From Blastococcus sp. DSM 46786 (GTDB lineage: Bacteria; Actinomycetota; Actinomycetes; Mycobacteriales; Geodermatophilaceae), in assembly GCF_900109665.1 (NCBI RefSeq), contig NZ_FOAO01000004.1:124001-188000 (forward strand): 64,000 nt of DNA. Direction: 5' to 3'. Below are positions 34,038 through 41,856 of this stretch, one piece after another. A program made the position numbers and the translations under genes. The first letter of the stretch is position 1. Each line of letters opens with the position of its first letter. The notes beneath the pieces were generated by a model. That model worked only from the letters and a program-made list of their open reading frames with translations, ran no database searches and had not been told where the DNA came from.

Positions 34038-35204
34038 TCATGCCGTCCGTCGGGGCCGGGGCAGCCCCAGCCCCTGGGTGGCGACCATGTCGCGGAGGAT
34101 CTCGTTCACGCCGCCACCGAAGGTGTTGACGATCCCCTGCCGGGACAGCTGCTCCACCTGCCCGGCGAGCACCGCGCCAGGTGATTCCGGCCGGATCCGG
34201 CCGGCGGCGCCGAGGATGCCGGTCAGCGTGCGCTGGACGTCGATGTGCGTCTCGGTGCCGTACGCCTTGGCCGCGCCGGCGTCGGCGCCGGTGAGCTCAC
34301 CACGGGCGACTGCGCTGGCCATCTTCCAGTTCATCAGCCGCATCGCCTCGAGCTTGGCGTAGGTGCGGGCGAGGTCGGCCTGCACCCAGGGCAGCTCGAC
34401 GGTGCCGTTGTCACGGGCCCACTCCCGCACCTGCTCCCACAGCGCGATCATCCGACCGCCCAGGGCGGCCAGCCCGATCCGCTCGTGGTTGAGCTGGGTG
34501 GTCAGCAGGCTCCAGCCGCCGTTGACCTCGCCGACCACGTTGCCCGCGGGCACCCGGATGCCGCTGTAGTAGGTCGCGGTGACCTGCAGTCCCCCGACCG
34601 TCTCGATCGGGCTCCAGGAGAAGCCCGGGTCGTCGGTCGGGACGATGACGATCGAGATGCCCTTGTGCTTCGGCGCGTCCGGATCGGTGCGGCAGGCCAG
34701 CCACACGTGGTCGGCGGTGTTGGCACCGCTGGTGAAGATCTTGCTGCCGTCGACGACGAACTCGTCGCCGTCCCGGACGGCACGGGTGGTCAGCGACGCC
34801 AGGTCGGTGCCGGCGCCGGGTTCGGTGTAACCGATCGCGAAGACGACGTCACCGGCGAGGATGCCCGGCAGGTAGCGCTGCTTCTGTTCCTGCGAGCCGT
34901 GGCTCATCAACGTCGGGCCGACGGTGTTCACGGTGACGAACGGGAACGGCAGGCCGGCCCGCTGCACCTCGTCGAAGAACACGTACTGCTCCTCGACCGA
35001 GCGACCCTGGCCGCCGTACTCCACCGGCCAGCCGATGCCCAGCCAGCCGTCCTCACCCAGCCGCTTGACCACCTCGCGGAACCGCGGGCCGCCCACGCCC
35101 TGCTCCCCCACCCGGCGGCGCTCGTCCTCGGGCAGCAAGCCGGAGAAGTACGCCCGGAGCTCCGCCCGCAACTCGCGCTGGGCAGGCGTCTCGCGCAGAT
35201 CCAT
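34038..35204 (-). CDS. Acyl-CoA dehydrogenase, large/alpha-type subunit
   Basis: 388 residues. FAD/substrate motif IGYTEPGAGTDLASL, KIFTSGANTADHVWLACRTD, QLNHERIGLAAL and C-terminal NTFGGGVNEILRDMVA. The usual C-terminal catalytic Glu position is Gly, so the Glu in NHER is the likely base, as in isovaleryl-CoA dehydrogenase and the ChsE enzymes (inference). Probably forms a heterotetramer with the product of 32822-33934. ATG start with GAGGAG upstream. It follows the acyl-CoA ligase gene by 44 nt in the same operon. Confidence 0.9.
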   Translation of the reverse strand: MDLRETPAQRELRAELRAYFSGLLPEDERRRVGEQGVGGPRFREVVKRLGEDGWLGIGWPVEYGGQGRSVEEQYVFFDEVQRAGLPFPFVTVNTVGPTLMSHGSQEQKQRYLPGILAGDVVFAIGYTEPGAGTDLASLTTRAVRDGDEFVVDGSKIFTSGANTADHVWLACRTDPDAPKHKGISIVIVPTDDPGFSWSPIETVGGLQVTATYYSGIRVPAGNVVGEVNGGWSLLTTQLNHERIGLAALGGRMIALWEQVREWARDNGTVELPWVQADLARTYAKLEAMRLMNWKMASAVARGELTGADAGAAKAYGTETHIDVQRTLTGILGAAGRIRPESPGAVLAGQVEQLSRQGIVNTFGGGVNEILRDMVATQGLGLPRPRRTA

Positions 35205-35248
35205 CGATTCCTCTCCTCGGGGTCGGGTGGGTCTGGACTACCAGCCCG

Positions 35249-36904
35249 TCAGGGCAGGAAGCGCAGCCGGCCCGCGGCGGCGAAAGACTCGCGCAGCGCG
35301 ATCTTGTCGTCGTCGGTCATGAGCTCGTAGGACGGCCCGCCACGGCCCGCCCACCGGTACACCGGGTCGCCGGTCCGCCAGCCCTCGGCCTGCATCTCCT
35401 TCTTGCGGAGCTTGCCCGATCCCGTGGTCGGCAGGCTCGCAGAGATCCGCACGAACCGCGGCGCACCCTTGGTGCCGAGGTCCTCCTGCGCGGCCAGGAA
35501 GGCCGGCAGGTCCAGGCCGGAGAAGGACGTGCCGTCGGGCACCTCGACCGCGGCCATCACCTGGTCGCCGGAGCGCGGGTCGGGGACGGCGAAGACACCG
35601 GCTGCCAGGATCGCCGGATGGCGCCGGAGCACCCGCTCGGCGTGCAACGCCGAGACGTTCTCGCCGTCCACCCGGATCCAGTCCCCGGACCGCCCGGCGA
35701 AGTAGATGTAGCCGTCCTCGTCGACGTAGCCGAGGTCGCCGGTCCAGTACCACCCGTGCCGGACCCGTTCGGCGTCGGCGGCCGGGTTCTTGTAGTAGCC
35801 CTCGAAGGTCGCTGCGCCGGCCTTGTTGACCAGCTCACCGATCGCCTCCTCGGCGTTGAGCACCCGGCCGTGCCGGTCCTGCCGCGCCGGCGGGCACACC
35901 CGGCGCGTCTCGGGATCGACGATGCAGACGTCGTCGTGCGCCGGGCGGCCGAGCGCGGTCACCGGGCCCTCGGGGGCGAGCCGGACCATGCCCGCGCCCT
36001 CGCTGGAGCCGTAGCCCTCGTACAGCTTCGCCCCGAAGCGCCGCTTGAACTCGGCCTGGTCCTCCGGGGAGGCCTCGGTGCCGAACCCGTGGGTGAGGGG
36101 GTTGTCGCCGTCATCGGGCCGTTCCGGGAGGGCCAGGACGTAGCTGATCGCCTTGCCGACGTAGGTGAAGTACGTGGCTCCGTGGAGACGGACGTCCGGG
36201 AGGAAACCCGACGCGGAGAACTTGGGGGTCAGGGCGACGCAGGCCCCGGCCAGCAGCGACGGTGCCCACAGCGCCATCAGGGCGTTGCCGTGGAACAGCG
36301 GCATGCAGCAGTAGCTGACGTCGTCGCGGTCGATGTCGAACTTCGCCGCGTTGGCCGCGCCGAGGCCGGCCAACCGGCCCTGCGAGCAGCGGACCGCCTT
36401 GGAGGCCCCGGTGGTGCCGGAGGTGAACAGCAGCAGCATCTGCGTCTGCGGGGTGACGGACGGGTCGGCCCGGGGCTCGCGGTCGGCGGCGGCCACCTGC
36501 TCGGCGTACGCCGGGTCGTCCACCAGCAGGAACCGGCTGCGGTCGACACCGATGTCCAGGCCGTCGAGCAGCGCCAGGCCCGCGCGGTCGGTGATCACCA
36601 GTTGGCAGTCGGTGTGACGGACCTCGGCCTCGAGGTACTCCCCCCGGCGGGTGGAGTTGATCCCCACGACGGTGGCGCCGGCCAGCGCCGCACCGCCCAG
36701 CCAGAAGACGTACTCCGGCACGTTGTCCAGGAGGACACCGATGTGGAAGGGGCCGTCGGTCCGCAGTGAGCGCAGCAGGTCCGCGCGAGCGGCGCCCTCC
36801 CGCACCACCTCGTCCCAGGTCCACGTCCGCTCACGGGTGCGCAGACCGGTGCGGGAGTCCCCGACCCGGTCGAGCAGCAGGCCCGCGATGGTCTCCTGCG
36901 TCAC
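35249..36904 (-). CDS. Acyl-CoA synthetase (FadD17-like AMP-binding ligase)
   Basis: 551-residue ANL-superfamily ligase. P-loop LLLFTSGTTGASKAVRCSQG, A5 region EGYGSSEGAGMV, A7 YWTGDLGYVDEDGYIYFAGR, A8 DWIRVDGENVSALHAERV and the A10 Lys in LPTTGSGKLRKKEMQ. It activates a carboxylic acid to its CoA thioester with ATP. Gene order ligase then acyl-CoA dehydrogenase pair then hydratase reads as the opening steps of beta-oxidation. GTG start overlapping the stop of the flavin oxidoreductase (GTGA). Confidence 0.9.
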   Translation of the reverse strand: MTQETIAGLLLDRVGDSRTGLRTRERTWTWDEVVREGAARADLLRSLRTDGPFHIGVLLDNVPEYVFWLGGAALAGATVVGINSTRRGEYLEAEVRHTDCQLVITDRAGLALLDGLDIGVDRSRFLLVDDPAYAEQVAAADREPRADPSVTPQTQMLLLFTSGTTGASKAVRCSQGRLAGLGAANAAKFDIDRDDVSYCCMPLFHGNALMALWAPSLLAGACVALTPKFSASGFLPDVRLHGATYFTYVGKAISYVLALPERPDDGDNPLTHGFGTEASPEDQAEFKRRFGAKLYEGYGSSEGAGMVRLAPEGPVTALGRPAHDDVCIVDPETRRVCPPARQDRHGRVLNAEEAIGELVNKAGAATFEGYYKNPAADAERVRHGWYWTGDLGYVDEDGYIYFAGRSGDWIRVDGENVSALHAERVLRRHPAILAAGVFAVPDPRSGDQVMAAVEVPDGTSFSGLDLPAFLAAQEDLGTKGAPRFVRISASLPTTGSGKLRKKEMQAEGWRTGDPVYRWAGRGGPSYELMTDDDKIALRESFAAAGRLRFLP

Positions 36905-38178
36905 GCCCGCGCCTCCAGCCTCTCGGCCGCCTCCACCACCTGGCTCACGTCGGCGGCCGGGGCCTGCGCCGCCGGACTCCCGTCGGACTGGGGGACGAGC
37001 ACGCAGCGCGTCCCGCCGTAGATCTTGGTCATGCACTTGTTGTTGTGGTTGCACAGCGACCGGGTGCTTGCGTCGGCCTGGATGCGGTTGATCAGATCGG
37101 GCTCACGGAGCAGCGCCCGCCCGAGGGCGACGAACTCGAAGCCCTCGGCCATGGCCGTGTCCATGATCTGCCGGTCGGTGATGCCGCCGAGCAGGATCAT
37201 CGGGAGCTTCACGTGCGAGCGGATCTGCTTGGCGTCCTCGAGCAGGTAGCCGTCCCGGTAGGGGTAGGAGTGCAGGAAGCGCGACCCGACCAGCTTGATG
37301 CCGGTCTTGAGCGGTTCGGGCATCACGCCGGCGAACTCGTGCAGCGGGGCGTCGCCCTTGAACAGGTACATGGGGTTGAGCAGTGAACTGCCGGCGGTCA
37401 TCTCCAGCGCGTCGACCGCCCCGGACTGCTCGAGCCACTGAGCGACGACGATGGCCTCGTCCAGCCAGAAGCCGCCGGGGTAGCCGTCGTCCATGTTCAG
37501 CTTCGCGATGATCGCGATCCGGTCGCCGACCGCCCGGCGGACGGCCTGGACCATCTCCAGCGCCAGCCGGGCGCGGTTCTCCAGGCTCCCGCCGTACTCG
37601 TCCGTGCGGTGGTTGAGCTTCGGGCTGAGGAACGAGCTCGCGAGGTAGTTGTGGCCGAGGTGGACCTCGACCGCGTCGAAGCCGGCCTCCGCGGCCATGG
37701 TGGCCGCGTCGCCGTGGGCGGCGACGATGCGGGCCAGGTCGTCGCGGGTGGCGACCTTGGTGAAGCTCAGCGTGGTCTTGTGGAAGTGCCGGCTGGGCGA
37801 CAGGGCGGGCGCGCCGTTGGCCTTGGGATTGCCCACCGGGCCGGCGTGCCCGATCTGCGCGGAGATCGCCGCGCCCTCGGCGTGGACGGCGTCGGTCAGC
37901 TTGCGCAGCCCGGGCAGCGCCTCGGGCCGCCACAGGATCTGGTGCCGGTCGGTGCGGCCCTCCGGCGCCACGGCGCAGTAGGCCACCGTGGTCATGCCCA
38001 CCCCGCCGGCGGCGTGCTGGACGTGGAAGTCGATGAGCCGGTCGGTCACCAGGCTCTTGTGGCTCATGCCTTCGTAGGTGGCCGCCTTGATCGTGCGGTT
38101 GCGCAGCGTGACCGGGCCGAGCTCGGCCGGAGCGAACACGTCCGGCGCCTCGTGCTGCGCCACGGGCTTCTGGGTCAT
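36901..38178 (-). CDS. Old yellow enzyme-type NADH:flavin oxidoreductase
   Basis: 425 residues, TIM-barrel OYE family. FMN and substrate motifs are VTLRNRTIKAATYEGMSH, ISAQIGHAGPVG, VEVHLGHNYLASSFLSPKLNHRTDEYGGSLENR and EFVALGRALLREPDLINR. Three C-terminal Cys (LCNHNNKCM, TRC) recall the iron-sulfur site of 2,4-dienoyl-CoA reductase/BaiCD-type proteins, but the C-terminal FAD/NAD domains of those are absent, so this is a single-domain version. It reduces an activated C=C bond. First gene of the operon, with GGAGGAG ahead of ATG and a TCCCG-N5-CGGGA palindrome 121 nt upstream. Confidence 0.87.
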   Translation of the reverse strand: MTQKPVAQHEAPDVFAPAELGPVTLRNRTIKAATYEGMSHKSLVTDRLIDFHVQHAAGGVGMTTVAYCAVAPEGRTDRHQILWRPEALPGLRKLTDAVHAEGAAISAQIGHAGPVGNPKANGAPALSPSRHFHKTTLSFTKVATRDDLARIVAAHGDAATMAAEAGFDAVEVHLGHNYLASSFLSPKLNHRTDEYGGSLENRARLALEMVQAVRRAVGDRIAIIAKLNMDDGYPGGFWLDEAIVVAQWLEQSGAVDALEMTAGSSLLNPMYLFKGDAPLHEFAGVMPEPLKTGIKLVGSRFLHSYPYRDGYLLEDAKQIRSHVKLPMILLGGITDRQIMDTAMAEGFEFVALGRALLREPDLINRIQADASTRSLCNHNNKCMTKIYGGTRCVLVPQSDGSPAAQAPAADVSQVVEAAERLEARA

Positions 38179-38298
38179 GGTCGTCTCCTCCACACCTGGT
38201 GCGCCTCCCCGATCCGGAAGGCCTCGGAAGCCCTGGGTGAACACACGGCCCCCTGGCCTGCGGACGCTAACCACCGGCGATCGGAGGCCCGGGGACGA

Positions 38299-38313
38299 TC
38301 CCGCTGACCGGGA
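38299..38313. promoter_or_regulatory. Palindrome TCCCG-N5-CGGGA, copy 2
   Basis: TCCCGCTGACCGGGA, preceded by GA as in copies at 18139 and 41596, located 121 nt upstream of the oxidoreductase/acyl-CoA ligase operon start. Confidence 0.6.
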
Positions 38314-38520
38314 GCCGCCGAGCCGCCGCGCGGGCGGTGGGCGCCCGGCCCAGCCGGTCGGCCGACGCCGGCTCGATCGCGGGGGCTGCCCACGCCCCCG
38401 GCCTCGACCGTGCTGATCCGGCTTTTCCGAGCCCTGATCGGCACCGATGTCTCCCGGCACACGGACGCGCCCACTCAGCGGGACGGCCTCGACCGGTGAC
38501 GTTCCACACAGCTAGGACGA

Positions 38521-38546
38521 GCGGGCGCACCGCCCGGTGCGCCCGC
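38521..38546 (+). promoter_or_regulatory. Hairpin in the surE leader
   Basis: Perfect 11-bp inverted repeat GCGGGCGCACC/GGTGCGCCCGC with a 4-nt loop, 43 nt ahead of the surE GTG. It could be an attenuator, a translational control element or a terminator of upstream transcription. Confidence 0.5.
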
Positions 38547-38588
38547 CGCTCGGTGACCGTCGGTCTCCGATCACCAGAGGAAGTGCAT

Positions 38589-39485
38589 GTGAGAAGAACG
38601 AGGATCGTCGGTGCGCTCGCCGCGAGCACGTGTGTGGTCCTGGGGGTGAGTGCCACATCAGCCACCGCATCGGGGGACGGACCCGAGCGGCTGCACATCT
38701 TGCTGACCAACGACGACGGCTGGGACGCGCCGGGCATCACCGCCGTGTACGACGAACTGGTCGGAGCTGGTCACCATGTGGTGCTCGTTGCGCCGGCGAC
38801 CAACCAGAGCGGCAAGGGCGCTGCCCTGACGTTCGGCGGCTCGCTGACCGTGGCCCAGCCCGCAGATGGCAAGTACGCGGTCACCGGCACCCCCGTCGAC
38901 GCCGCCGAGTTCGGCCTGTCGGCGGTCTTCGACGAGAACGACCCGCCGGACCTCGTGATCTCCGGGACCAACGTCGGGGAGAACGTCGCGGAGGGCATCA
39001 TCCACTCCGGCACCGTCGGGGCGGCGGTCAACGCACTGGCCGACGGGGTGCCCGCCATCGCCGTCAGCACGGAGGTCGATGGCGACGACGTGGGACCGTT
39101 CGCGGAGACCGCGCAGTTCGTCGTCCGCCTGGTCGACCGGTTGCAGGACCGGGCGCACCGCGGCGACCTGTTGCCCGACGGCATCGGCCTGAACGTCAAC
39201 TACCCGCTGGTCGAGGACGGCGGCCAGCCCGAAGGGGTGGCCGCCACCGAAACCGGCCGCGGGCTGTTCGATCTCGACTACGCAGGAGCCCTGCCCGAGC
39301 CTGGCCAGTCGTCCTCGTTCACGTTCGAGTACGGGCTGGGCCTGTCAGCGGACGTCCGCAACTCCGACCTCGCGGCGCTCGAGGCAGACCTCGTGTCGAT
39401 CAGCCCGATCGAAGCCGACTACGACGCCGGCGCCGGCGAACTCCGCTGGGTCCGTGGCGTGGTCCGGGAGCTGGGGCGCCGGTAG
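38589..39485 (+). CDS. surE: Secreted SurE-type 5'/3'-nucleotidase
   Basis: 298 residues. Residues 1-28 (VRRTRIVGALAASTCVVLGV, then SATSATASG) are a Sec signal peptide. The SurE fold begins HILLTNDDGWDAPGI with the metal-binding DD pair, then VVLVAPATNQSGKGAALTFG, VTGTPVDAAEFGL, PDLVISGTNVGENVAEGIIHSGTVGAA (metal Asn) and GLNVNYPL. SurE is a Mn/Mg-dependent nucleoside monophosphate phosphatase, normally cytoplasmic (about 250 residues); here an exported form is indicated. GTG start with AGAGGA upstream. Monocistronic, in a catabolic neighbourhood. Confidence 0.88.
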   Translation: MRRTRIVGALAASTCVVLGVSATSATASGDGPERLHILLTNDDGWDAPGITAVYDELVGAGHHVVLVAPATNQSGKGAALTFGGSLTVAQPADGKYAVTGTPVDAAEFGLSAVFDENDPPDLVISGTNVGENVAEGIIHSGTVGAAVNALADGVPAIAVSTEVDGDDVGPFAETAQFVVRLVDRLQDRAHRGDLLPDGIGLNVNYPLVEDGGQPEGVAATETGRGLFDLDYAGALPEPGQSSSFTFEYGLGLSADVRNSDLAALEADLVSISPIEADYDAGAGELRWVRGVVRELGRR

Positions 39486-39852
39486 GAGCTGCGGCCAGGA
39501 ACGGGGAGGGGGGCCGGGGTCGCCCGGCCCCCCTCCCACACGACCGGACGTACGGCGTCGGACCGACTTCAGCACTCTGCAGCCGCTGACCTTGCGGGCC
39601 ACCCGGGCCATCAACACGGCGTACTGCACGCGGTCGAACAACGGGTCCGGATCGACGTCCACCTCCAGCGGTAGCCCCCGTCGAGGCCCCCCGCCGTTGC
39701 ACCGCCTGATGGGCGCTGCAACTGGGCCGGAACCCGGACGTGGACGGCGAGACCGCCGGATCGGAGATCGACGTCGACGCCTGCGCGATCGCCTGGTTGA
39801 TCGGCCGATCCAGCACCCTGGTCACGCCCGGCATCCGCTGCCCAACGGGGGG
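39486..39852. other. Non-coding interval, possibly a decayed gene
   Basis: About 370 bases between surE and the converging solute-binding protein gene. On the minus strand a short stretch around 39560-39665 reads plausibly (VDPDPLFDRVQYAVLMARVA) but has no start, no ribosome binding site and no recognisable family. I cannot support a gene here. Confidence 0.4.
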
Positions 39853-39878
39853 CGCCGGCGCCTCCGGGGGCGCCGGCG
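39853..39878. terminator. Hairpin terminator after the orphan solute-binding protein gene
   Basis: 10-bp inverted repeat CGCCGGCGCC/GGCGCCGGCG with a 6-nt loop, 9 nt past the stop codon in the minus direction. Confidence 0.65.
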
Positions 39879-39887
39879 TGCCCGCGA

Positions 39888-41507
39888 TCAGCTACCCGCG
39901 TCCAGCCATGCGTCGTCCAGCAGGACCATGCTGTTGACCGTGTCCTCGACGCCGTGGAGATCGTCGGACCACATGAGGAACTCCGGCGTCGGCCCGTAGA
40001 CCAGGGCGGGCACGTCGATGTTCCACTGCTCCTGGATGCGTCCCATGATCTCGCTCTGCTCGTCCTCGGTCCCCGCTCCCTGGAACTCGTTGATGAGCGC
40101 GCTCATCTCCGGGCTGGTGGGCATGCCGACGGTGAGGTTGCCCTCCTCGTGCAACGTCGCGTACATCCGCCCGTACGGTCCGGCCTCACGCCAGCTGATC
40201 CCCCATCCGGCCACGTCGTAGTTCCGGTTCACCGCGACCCGGTTGACCTGATCAGCGACCGTGGGCACCAGGTCGGTCTCGACCTCGAAGCCCACCGCCT
40301 CGAGCGAGGCCTTGACCGCCAGCGCGGTCGCGCGGGATGCCGGGTCCTGCGCGTCGAGGTAGGTGATCCTGCCGTCGAAGCCGTCGGCCTTCGCTTCCTC
40401 CACCAGTGCCCGCGCCGCCTCGGGGTCGTGGGGCAGCGGCTCGACGTCGGTGTGCCAGCGGGAGTACTCGGGGAAGACGGCGGTGCTGGCGATGCCGGCG
40501 CCGCCGTAGGCCCGTTGCACGACGAGTTCGGGGTCGATGGCCTGGAACATGGCCTGCCGCACCCGGGGGTCCGCGCCGGGTCGCCCCTCGTCGGCGTTGA
40601 TCACCGCGACGCTGCCCAACGCCACGAGGTTCAGGAAGCCCGACGTCCCCTCGTCCAGCGCCTGGTCGACCAGGTCCGGCTCCCGGATGAACGCGGAGCC
40701 GATCTCGCCGGCCCGGAAGGATTCGAAGCGAGCCTGCGGGTCGCTCAGGTACACGATCCGGATGCTGTCCAGATGGGGCGGGCCGTCCCAGTAGTCCTCG
40801 CGCGGCTCGAGGACCATCTCCTCCTGCGGCGCGTAGCTGCCCAGAGTGAAGGCACCGGCACCGACGGGCGTGAAGCTGCCGCCGGCGTCCGCGGACTGCG
40901 CGACGACCATGCCCGGCCCGGTGGTGAGCAGGTAGTCGAAGCTCGGCCACTCGGTGGCCAGGGTGAAGACGACGATCCGGTCGTCGGGGGTGTCGATGCC
41001 CGTGACGTTGTTGGTGAACAGACCGGCCTCGTCGGCGCCCTTGGCGACGTAGCGCTCCAGGCTCCACCTGACGGCCTCAGCATTCAGGGGCGTGCCATCG
41101 CTGAACGTGACGCCGTCGCGCAGCGTCAGCGTCCAGACGGTGGAGTCGTCGTTCGCCTCGAGCGACTCGGCCAGCTGGGGTTCGACCGTGTTCGTCTCGC
41201 TGTCCCAGCGCATCAGGACGTCGTAGATCGCCGCCATCTCCAGGCCCCCCGTGGAGCCGGCGACGATCGAGACCGCGGGGTCGAGGCTGCGAGGCTCGGA
41301 GTAGGCCCCGAACGTCAGCGTCCCCCCGTCGACCGGGTCACCTCCGGACTCGGCCCCGATGACGCCGACCTCGTAGGCGTCCCCGGAGCTCCGAACCTCC
41401 GCCCGATCGGCCCCGCGCCCGCCGGACGAGGAACAGGCCGCAGCCAGTACCAGAACCGTTGCCACTCCGACGACGGGTCGAGCCCGCTGCACGATATGAA
41501 TCACCAT
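39888..41507 (-). CDS. Orphan ABC solute-binding lipoprotein, family 5
   Basis: 539 residues, paralogue of the 24803-26416 protein: lipobox AAACSSSGG (Cys at about 25), GGTLTFGAYSEPRSLDPAVS, WTLTLRDGVTFSDGTPLNAE, PVGAGAFTLGSYAPQEEMVL, GRPGADPRVRQAMFQAIDPE, HGVEDTVNSMVLLDDAW. It has no permease or ATPase gene beside it, so it may feed the importer at 26671-30776 or a system elsewhere. ATG behind AAGGGGAACG. A TCCCG-N5-CGGGA palindrome lies about 90 nt upstream. Confidence 0.9.
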   Translation of the reverse strand: MVIHIVQRARPVVGVATVLVLAAACSSSGGRGADRAEVRSSGDAYEVGVIGAESGGDPVDGGTLTFGAYSEPRSLDPAVSIVAGSTGGLEMAAIYDVLMRWDSETNTVEPQLAESLEANDDSTVWTLTLRDGVTFSDGTPLNAEAVRWSLERYVAKGADEAGLFTNNVTGIDTPDDRIVVFTLATEWPSFDYLLTTGPGMVVAQSADAGGSFTPVGAGAFTLGSYAPQEEMVLEPREDYWDGPPHLDSIRIVYLSDPQARFESFRAGEIGSAFIREPDLVDQALDEGTSGFLNLVALGSVAVINADEGRPGADPRVRQAMFQAIDPELVVQRAYGGAGIASTAVFPEYSRWHTDVEPLPHDPEAARALVEEAKADGFDGRITYLDAQDPASRATALAVKASLEAVGFEVETDLVPTVADQVNRVAVNRNYDVAGWGISWREAGPYGRMYATLHEEGNLTVGMPTSPEMSALINEFQGAGTEDEQSEIMGRIQEQWNIDVPALVYGPTPEFLMWSDDLHGVEDTVNSMVLLDDAWLDAGS

Positions 41508-41595
41508 GACGTTCCCCTTTGCGCATCCGGTGCTCGGGTGGTCGACCGCCGGTGTGCGGACGGTAGGCAGCGGCGGGCGCAGCAGCCGGGCGCGA

Positions 41596-41610
41596 TCCCG
41601 ATGGCCGGGA
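41596..41610. promoter_or_regulatory. Palindrome TCCCG-N5-CGGGA, copy 3
   Basis: TCCCGATGGCCGGGA, 88 nt upstream of the orphan solute-binding protein ATG. Confidence 0.6.
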
Positions 41611-41761
41611 GGTCGCCGGCGCCGCGACGACGCCCACCGGGGTCCGGCGGGCCGGCGGACATCTGGGTGAGCCGCGCGCAGCCCCGGACCCGGACGTGGT
41701 CGGATCGGATGCGGTCGTGCCCACGCAGGCCGGGAAGGCGGTGTCCCGGGTCACAGCCGAG

Positions 41762-41776
41762 TCCCGGTGATCGGGA
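41762..41776. promoter_or_regulatory. Palindrome TCCCG-N5-CGGGA, copy 4
   Basis: TCCCGGTGATCGGGA, 80 nt upstream of the acyl-CoA synthetase ATG at 41857. Position relative to the start mirrors copy 3. Confidence 0.6.
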
Positions 41777-41856
41777 CGGGTGCCCGGACGGACCACGGAC
41801 GCGCCAGCATGGTCGGGCGTGTGCGCTGTTCCGCCATCTAGACCCACGGAGCTCCG

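Larger units (their letters stand above)
38179..38588. other. Divergent intergenic region between oxidoreductase operon and surE
   Basis: 410 bases, no gene. It contains the palindrome copy at 38299-38313 and a hairpin at 38521-38546 in the surE leader. Promoter boxes were not assignable with confidence. Confidence 0.5.
41508..41856. other. Divergent control region with two palindrome copies
   Basis: 349 bases between the orphan solute-binding protein gene and the acyl-CoA synthetase gene. Apart from the two TCCCG-N5-CGGGA copies, one about 90 nt upstream of each start codon, no gene is seen. Confidence 0.55.
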
